Translations under genes and position numbers: made by a program
Notes under the pieces: generated by a model
Told to the model about the DNA's origin: nothing
What the model saw: the letters and a program-made list of their open reading frames with translations, nothing else
The model's database searches: none
In this document: piece after piece, positions 5,375 to 8,056 of the stretch
Layout of the letters: each line of letters opens with the position of its first letter
How positions within the stretch are numbered: position 1 is the first letter of the stretch
Assembly (NCBI GenBank): GCA_013151465.1
Contig: JAADIF010000033.1
Location: 1-8,056, forward strand
DNA from: Microcaldota archaeon
GTDB lineage: Archaea > Aenigmatarchaeota > Aenigmatarchaeia > QMZP01 > QMZT01
Direction: 5' to 3'
Length of the DNA: 8,056 nt

Positions 5375-7123
5375 TTAGTCCCCAACTTCAGCCAGAAGCT
5401 TTGCAGCTTCCTTATCAATCTCCTTTTTTGCATTATTAAGGATTTTTTCGTAGTTCTTCTCGAATTTGGAATCAGCTATAAGATTTTTCGATTTCATTAT
5501 AAGTATGTTTTTTACCGGAACCCCATTCTCAAGCAATACTTCTGCTTTGTCCCTGAAATAAAGTATCGAATCCAACATCATGTGATTTTTCTTAAGCTCG
5601 CTGAAAGTGTCTACGTCATGGAATGCATTCTGCTGAAGGAAAAATTCCCTTACCATCCTTGCGACTTCGAGAACTATCTGCTGCGGTTCTGGAAGCGAAT
5701 CGGAACCGACAAGCTGCACAATTTCCTGTAATTTCTCTTCCTCTGCAAGTATGCTCTTTACTTCATCGACAATCTTTTTCCAGTCAGGCGCTATATTCTT
5801 CGAAAACCACTCACCTAATATTTCTTCATAAAGCGAATAGGAAAGCGACCAGTTTATTGATGGGAAATGCCTTCTTTGGGCAAGTTTCGCATCGAGCGCC
5901 CAGAAAGTTTTTACGACCCTTAATGTGGATTGCGTTACCGGCTCTGAAAGATCGCCTCCTGGTGGGGAAACTGCTCCTATAAGCGTAACAGAGCTGACAT
6001 CATCTGTCCCCAGTGGAATTACCCTTCCAGCCCTCTCATAGAACTCTGCAAGGCGCGCCGAAAGATAGGCCGGATAACCCTCTTCGCCAGGCATTTCCTC
6101 AAGTCGTGATGATATCTCTCTCATGGCCTCTGCCCATCTTGATGTGGAGTCGGCCATCATGGCAGCATCATAACCCATATCGCGATAATATTCGGCAATG
6201 GTAATGCCTGTATATATGCTAGCTTCCCTTGCTGCTACAGGCATATTTGATGTGTTCGCAATAAGGACTGTCCTTTCCATCAGCGGTCTGCCTGATTTTG
6301 GATCTATCAGCTCCGGGAATTCTTCAAGGACCTCAGTCATTTCATTTCCCCTCTCACCGCAACCGACGAACACGACTATCTGCGCATCGCTCCATTTGGC
6401 AAGCTGATGCTGTATGACAGTCTTTCCAGAACCGAACGGTCCCGGAACGCCTGCTGTTCCGCCTTTTGCAAGCGGAAAGAGCGAATCGAGTATCCTTTGG
6501 CCTGTTATAAGAGGAACTTCCGGAAATAGCTTCTTATTTACCGGTCTTGGCTTTCTTATCGGCCATTTATGCATCATCGTTATGACCGTCCCGTCTTCAA
6601 GGATGCAGATAGGCTCGTCAACAGTAAATTTGCCTTTTTTTATCTTCCTTATCTTGCCAGAGATTCCCGGAGGAACCATTATCTTGTGTTGTATTATTTC
6701 CGTTTCCTGAACAGTTCCTATAATATGTCCGCCCTTAACAGTGTCCCCTTTTTTTGCGAGCGATTTGAATTCCCATTTCTTCTTTCTGTCGAGTGCGTTT
6801 GTATATGCTCCCCTTCTTATGAAGTCGCCTGTCATTTTTTTGAGTTCTGGAAGCGGTCTTTCAATACCGTCATAAATGCTCCGAAGAAGACCGGGACCAA
6901 GCTCGACAGAAAGCGGAGCTCCTGTATTTTCCACAGGCTCGCCCGGTTTGAGATTTGACGTATCCTCATATACCTGAATGACGATCTTGTCGGGGGTTAT
7001 CTGTATCACTTCACCCACAAGCTTCTCGCTGCCGACCCTTACAACATCATACATCTTGGCTTCAATGCCTTCTGCCACCACGACAGGACCAGCTACTCTA
7101 AATATTGAACCTTCCTTACCCAT
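5375..7123 (-). CDS. atpA: A-type ATP synthase subunit A (catalytic)
   Basis: Subunit A carries the catalytic sites for ATP synthesis or hydrolysis in the soluble A1 head. The 582-residue protein has an N-terminal beta-barrel domain (SIFRVAGPVVVAEG) and the A-type non-homologous insertion around residues 115-190 (e.g. KKGDTVKGGHIIGTV and VPPGISGKI). The Walker A motif is GPFGSGKTV (residues 228-236) with K234 and T235. The catalytic glutamate lies in GCGERGNE (E257), the Walker B strand is AAMMADSTSRW (D325), and a helical C-terminal domain follows. Length is ordinary and no intein interrupts the P-loop, a known intein site in some archaeal homologues. The start is one nt after the atpF stop and is preceded by a good ribosome binding site. 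Confidence 0.97.
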   Translation of the reverse strand: MGKEGSIFRVAGPVVVAEGIEAKMYDVVRVGSEKLVGEVIQITPDKIVIQVYEDTSNLKPGEPVENTGAPLSVELGPGLLRSIYDGIERPLPELKKMTGDFIRRGAYTNALDRKKKWEFKSLAKKGDTVKGGHIIGTVQETEIIQHKIMVPPGISGKIRKIKKGKFTVDEPICILEDGTVITMMHKWPIRKPRPVNKKLFPEVPLITGQRILDSLFPLAKGGTAGVPGPFGSGKTVIQHQLAKWSDAQIVVFVGCGERGNEMTEVLEEFPELIDPKSGRPLMERTVLIANTSNMPVAAREASIYTGITIAEYYRDMGYDAAMMADSTSRWAEAMREISSRLEEMPGEEGYPAYLSARLAEFYERAGRVIPLGTDDVSSVTLIGAVSPPGGDLSEPVTQSTLRVVKTFWALDAKLAQRRHFPSINWSLSYSLYEEILGEWFSKNIAPDWKKIVDEVKSILAEEEKLQEIVQLVGSDSLPEPQQIVLEVARMVREFFLQQNAFHDVDTFSELKKNHMMLDSILYFRDKAEVLLENGVPVKNILIMKSKNLIADSKFEKNYEKILNNAKKEIDKEAAKLLAEVGD

Positions 7124-7124
7124 A

Positions 7125-7433
7125 TCAACCTCTCCATAGGTCTATACCCAATGACCGTTTTATCATGAGGCGCAAATTTTCTTCAGCGGATACATCGTGA
7201 GAAAGCACCACGACCGTCGGCTTCACCTGAGTCATTGCAACCTCTTTTAGCTTTTCGCTTAACATTTCAAATGTATTATTATGCATTATGATTATACCCA
7301 TCTCCGGCTTTTTCATAAGCTCGCTGAATTTCTTATTGATATTCGACTTGTCAGCAAGTACGACATTCCTTATTCCAGCTGTCTGGAATCCTATCGTAAA
7401 ATTCTCATCTCCGATTACAGCAATCTCTTGCAT
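7125..7433 (-). CDS. atpF: A-type ATP synthase subunit F (central stalk)
   Basis: Subunit F is the small Rossmann-like protein that binds subunit D in the rotor stalk. The N-terminus EIAVIGDENFTIGFQTAGI matches the family opening, and EMGIIIMHNN plus KPTVVVLSHD are the later core strands. With the ATG at 7433 the protein is 102 residues, a normal length, and begins MQEIAVIGDE as family members do. A GTG at 7442 would add MHR and overlap atpC by 8 nt. The only ribosome binding site candidate, GAGGT, lies 3 nt before the GTG and 12 nt before the ATG, so spacing does not settle the choice. I chose the ATG on N-terminal similarity. The stop is 1 nt from the atpA start. Confidence 0.92.
   Translation of the reverse strand: MQEIAVIGDENFTIGFQTAGIRNVVLADKSNINKKFSELMKKPEMGIIIMHNNTFEMLSEKLKEVAMTQVKPTVVVLSHDVSAEENLRLMIKRSLGIDLWRG
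7129..7135 (-). promoter_or_regulatory. Ribosome binding site of atpA
   Basis: GGAGAGG on the minus strand ends 5 nt before the atpA ATG (7123). It lies inside the last codons of atpF and fixes the atpA start. The following TTGAT extends the resemblance to the archaeal consensus GGAGGTGAT. Confidence 0.7.
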
Positions 7434-7434
7434 C

Positions 7435-8055
7435 CTATGCACCGAACCTCTTTTTCCCTGAAATTATAAGATGTGAATTCACAAAATCATCAGAAAGACC
7501 TAAAGATTTTGAATGAAGAAGCAAGCGTATGTTCCTCATTTCAATTTCCTTTGCAAGTATGAAACCGAAAATGGGAGATATTGACAGTATATCCATATGC
7601 GATAGCCTATCGGTACATGCAAGCAGAAATTCCTCGATTGCCTCATCGAGCATTGTAACATTGTCAGAATCGCTTACAACTGAGCTATAGTTCGTCTTTT
7701 TCATCCTAGAAATGAACTCATCAAGATTCTTGACATTTCTCCATATGCGTATTATTTTTTCATCGATCGAAGGAACGAGCATGTCTTGTATAATTTTCCT
7801 GTCAACCCGTTCCTTTCCGAGACGTATTATATTCCTTATATTGAGCAGATTAGATTGGTGATAAAAGAACATCTTCAATGGATGCGAACTCTTTTTAGAG
7901 ATCATTCGATATATTTCTGCAAGCTTCGTATAATAGAACTTATCCAGGATGTTTTCAACTTCCATTAGACCATCCTGCACATACGCCTTTTCAAGAGACC
8001 GAATAAGTACTTTTGTCTCTATTGACAATAAGGGTGTAGGAATATCTGGTATTGA
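7435..8055 (-). CDS. atpC: A-type ATP synthase subunit C, C-terminal part (5' end beyond the window)
   Basis: Subunit C (homologue of V-ATPase subunit d) is the funnel-shaped socket linking the D/F stalk to the membrane rotor ring. The visible 206 residues are nearly all helical. They include LMEVENILDKFYYTKLAEI, NLLNIRNIIRLGKE, a later MLDEAIEEFLLACTDRL, and near the end FGFILAKEIEMRNIRLLLHS, the last being a typical AtpC C-terminal signature. The frame stays open to the right edge and the family is usually about 350 residues, so roughly 140-150 N-terminal residues are missing. The TTG at 8028 should be read as an internal leucine. The stop TAG precedes the atpF ATG by 1 nt. Position directly before atpF supports the call. 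Confidence 0.88.
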   Translation of the reverse strand, partial: SIPDIPTPLLSIETKVLIRSLEKAYVQDGLMEVENILDKFYYTKLAEIYRMISKKSSHPLKMFFYHQSNLLNIRNIIRLGKERVDRKIIQDMLVPSIDEKIIRIWRNVKNLDEFISRMKKTNYSSVVSDSDNVTMLDEAIEEFLLACTDRLSHMDILSISPIFGFILAKEIEMRNIRLLLHSKSLGLSDDFVNSHLIISGKKRFGA

Positions 8056-8056
8056 T

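Noticed and set aside
5261..5731. 156-residue plus-strand frame opposite atpB and atpA
   Set aside because: It is antisense to two strongly conserved genes, rich in Cys, Phe and His as expected of a shadow frame, with no start context.
6400..6460. Intein in the P-loop of AtpA
   Set aside because: The P-loop GPFGSGKTV is uninterrupted and the protein is of ordinary length.
7435..8028. Complete short atpC starting at TTG 8028
   Set aside because: The frame remains open to the right edge and AtpC is normally about 350 residues; the visible part is the C-terminal half.

Overview
The window is archaeal. Its core is a minus-strand run of A-type (A1Ao) ATP synthase genes in the usual archaeal order C-F-A-B-D. 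The genes are packed with 1-3 nt gaps or an ATGA overlap, and some have Shine-Dalgarno-like GAGGT/GGTGA sites. Genes likely to have their own promoter instead show a TATA-like box about 25 nt before the start codon and no ribosome binding site, which is typical of archaeal leaderless transcripts. I cannot name the lineage. The ATP synthase region is moderately AT-rich, and the left ~0.7 kb is clearly more so.

Layout from left to right. (1) Positions 2-604, plus strand: the 3' part of a HAD-superfamily phosphatase-like gene whose N-terminus lies outside the window. (2) 605-698: a 94-nt gap with a small palindrome, a direct repeat and a weak promoter. (3) 699-1976, plus strand: a cytoplasmic-looking eight-bladed PQQ-type beta-propeller protein with a short Ser-Glu-Tyr repeat tail. 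(4) 1998-2591, minus strand, convergent with the propeller gene and only 21 nt from it: adenine phosphoribosyltransferase (apt) with an acidic tail. (5) 2637-3338, minus strand: a gene that I assign, from its motifs, to the LCIB/LCIC carbonic anhydrase family. It starts directly after the stop of atpD. (6) 3339-8055, minus strand: atpD, atpB, atpA, atpF and the C-terminal part of atpC, which runs off the right edge.

How they fit together. A and B form the catalytic hexamer head, D and F the central rotor stalk, and C joins the stalk to the membrane ring. The genes for the peripheral stalk and membrane part (H, I, K, E) would be expected to the right, outside the window. The LCIB-like gene sits where the ATP synthase operon would end. 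It is probably co-transcribed with it, linking a CO2/bicarbonate enzyme to an ion-driven ATP synthase. apt follows 45 nt later, but a TATA box at the leaderless distance suggests it can also be transcribed on its own. It salvages adenine to AMP. The HAD-like and propeller genes form a separate plus-strand segment with no visible functional tie to the operon.

The most interesting item is the LCIB-family carbonic anhydrase candidate inside the ATP synthase operon. The tyrosine-containing hexapeptide repeat at the end of the propeller protein is a lesser curiosity. I see no RNA genes, CRISPR arrays, insertion sequences or inteins.
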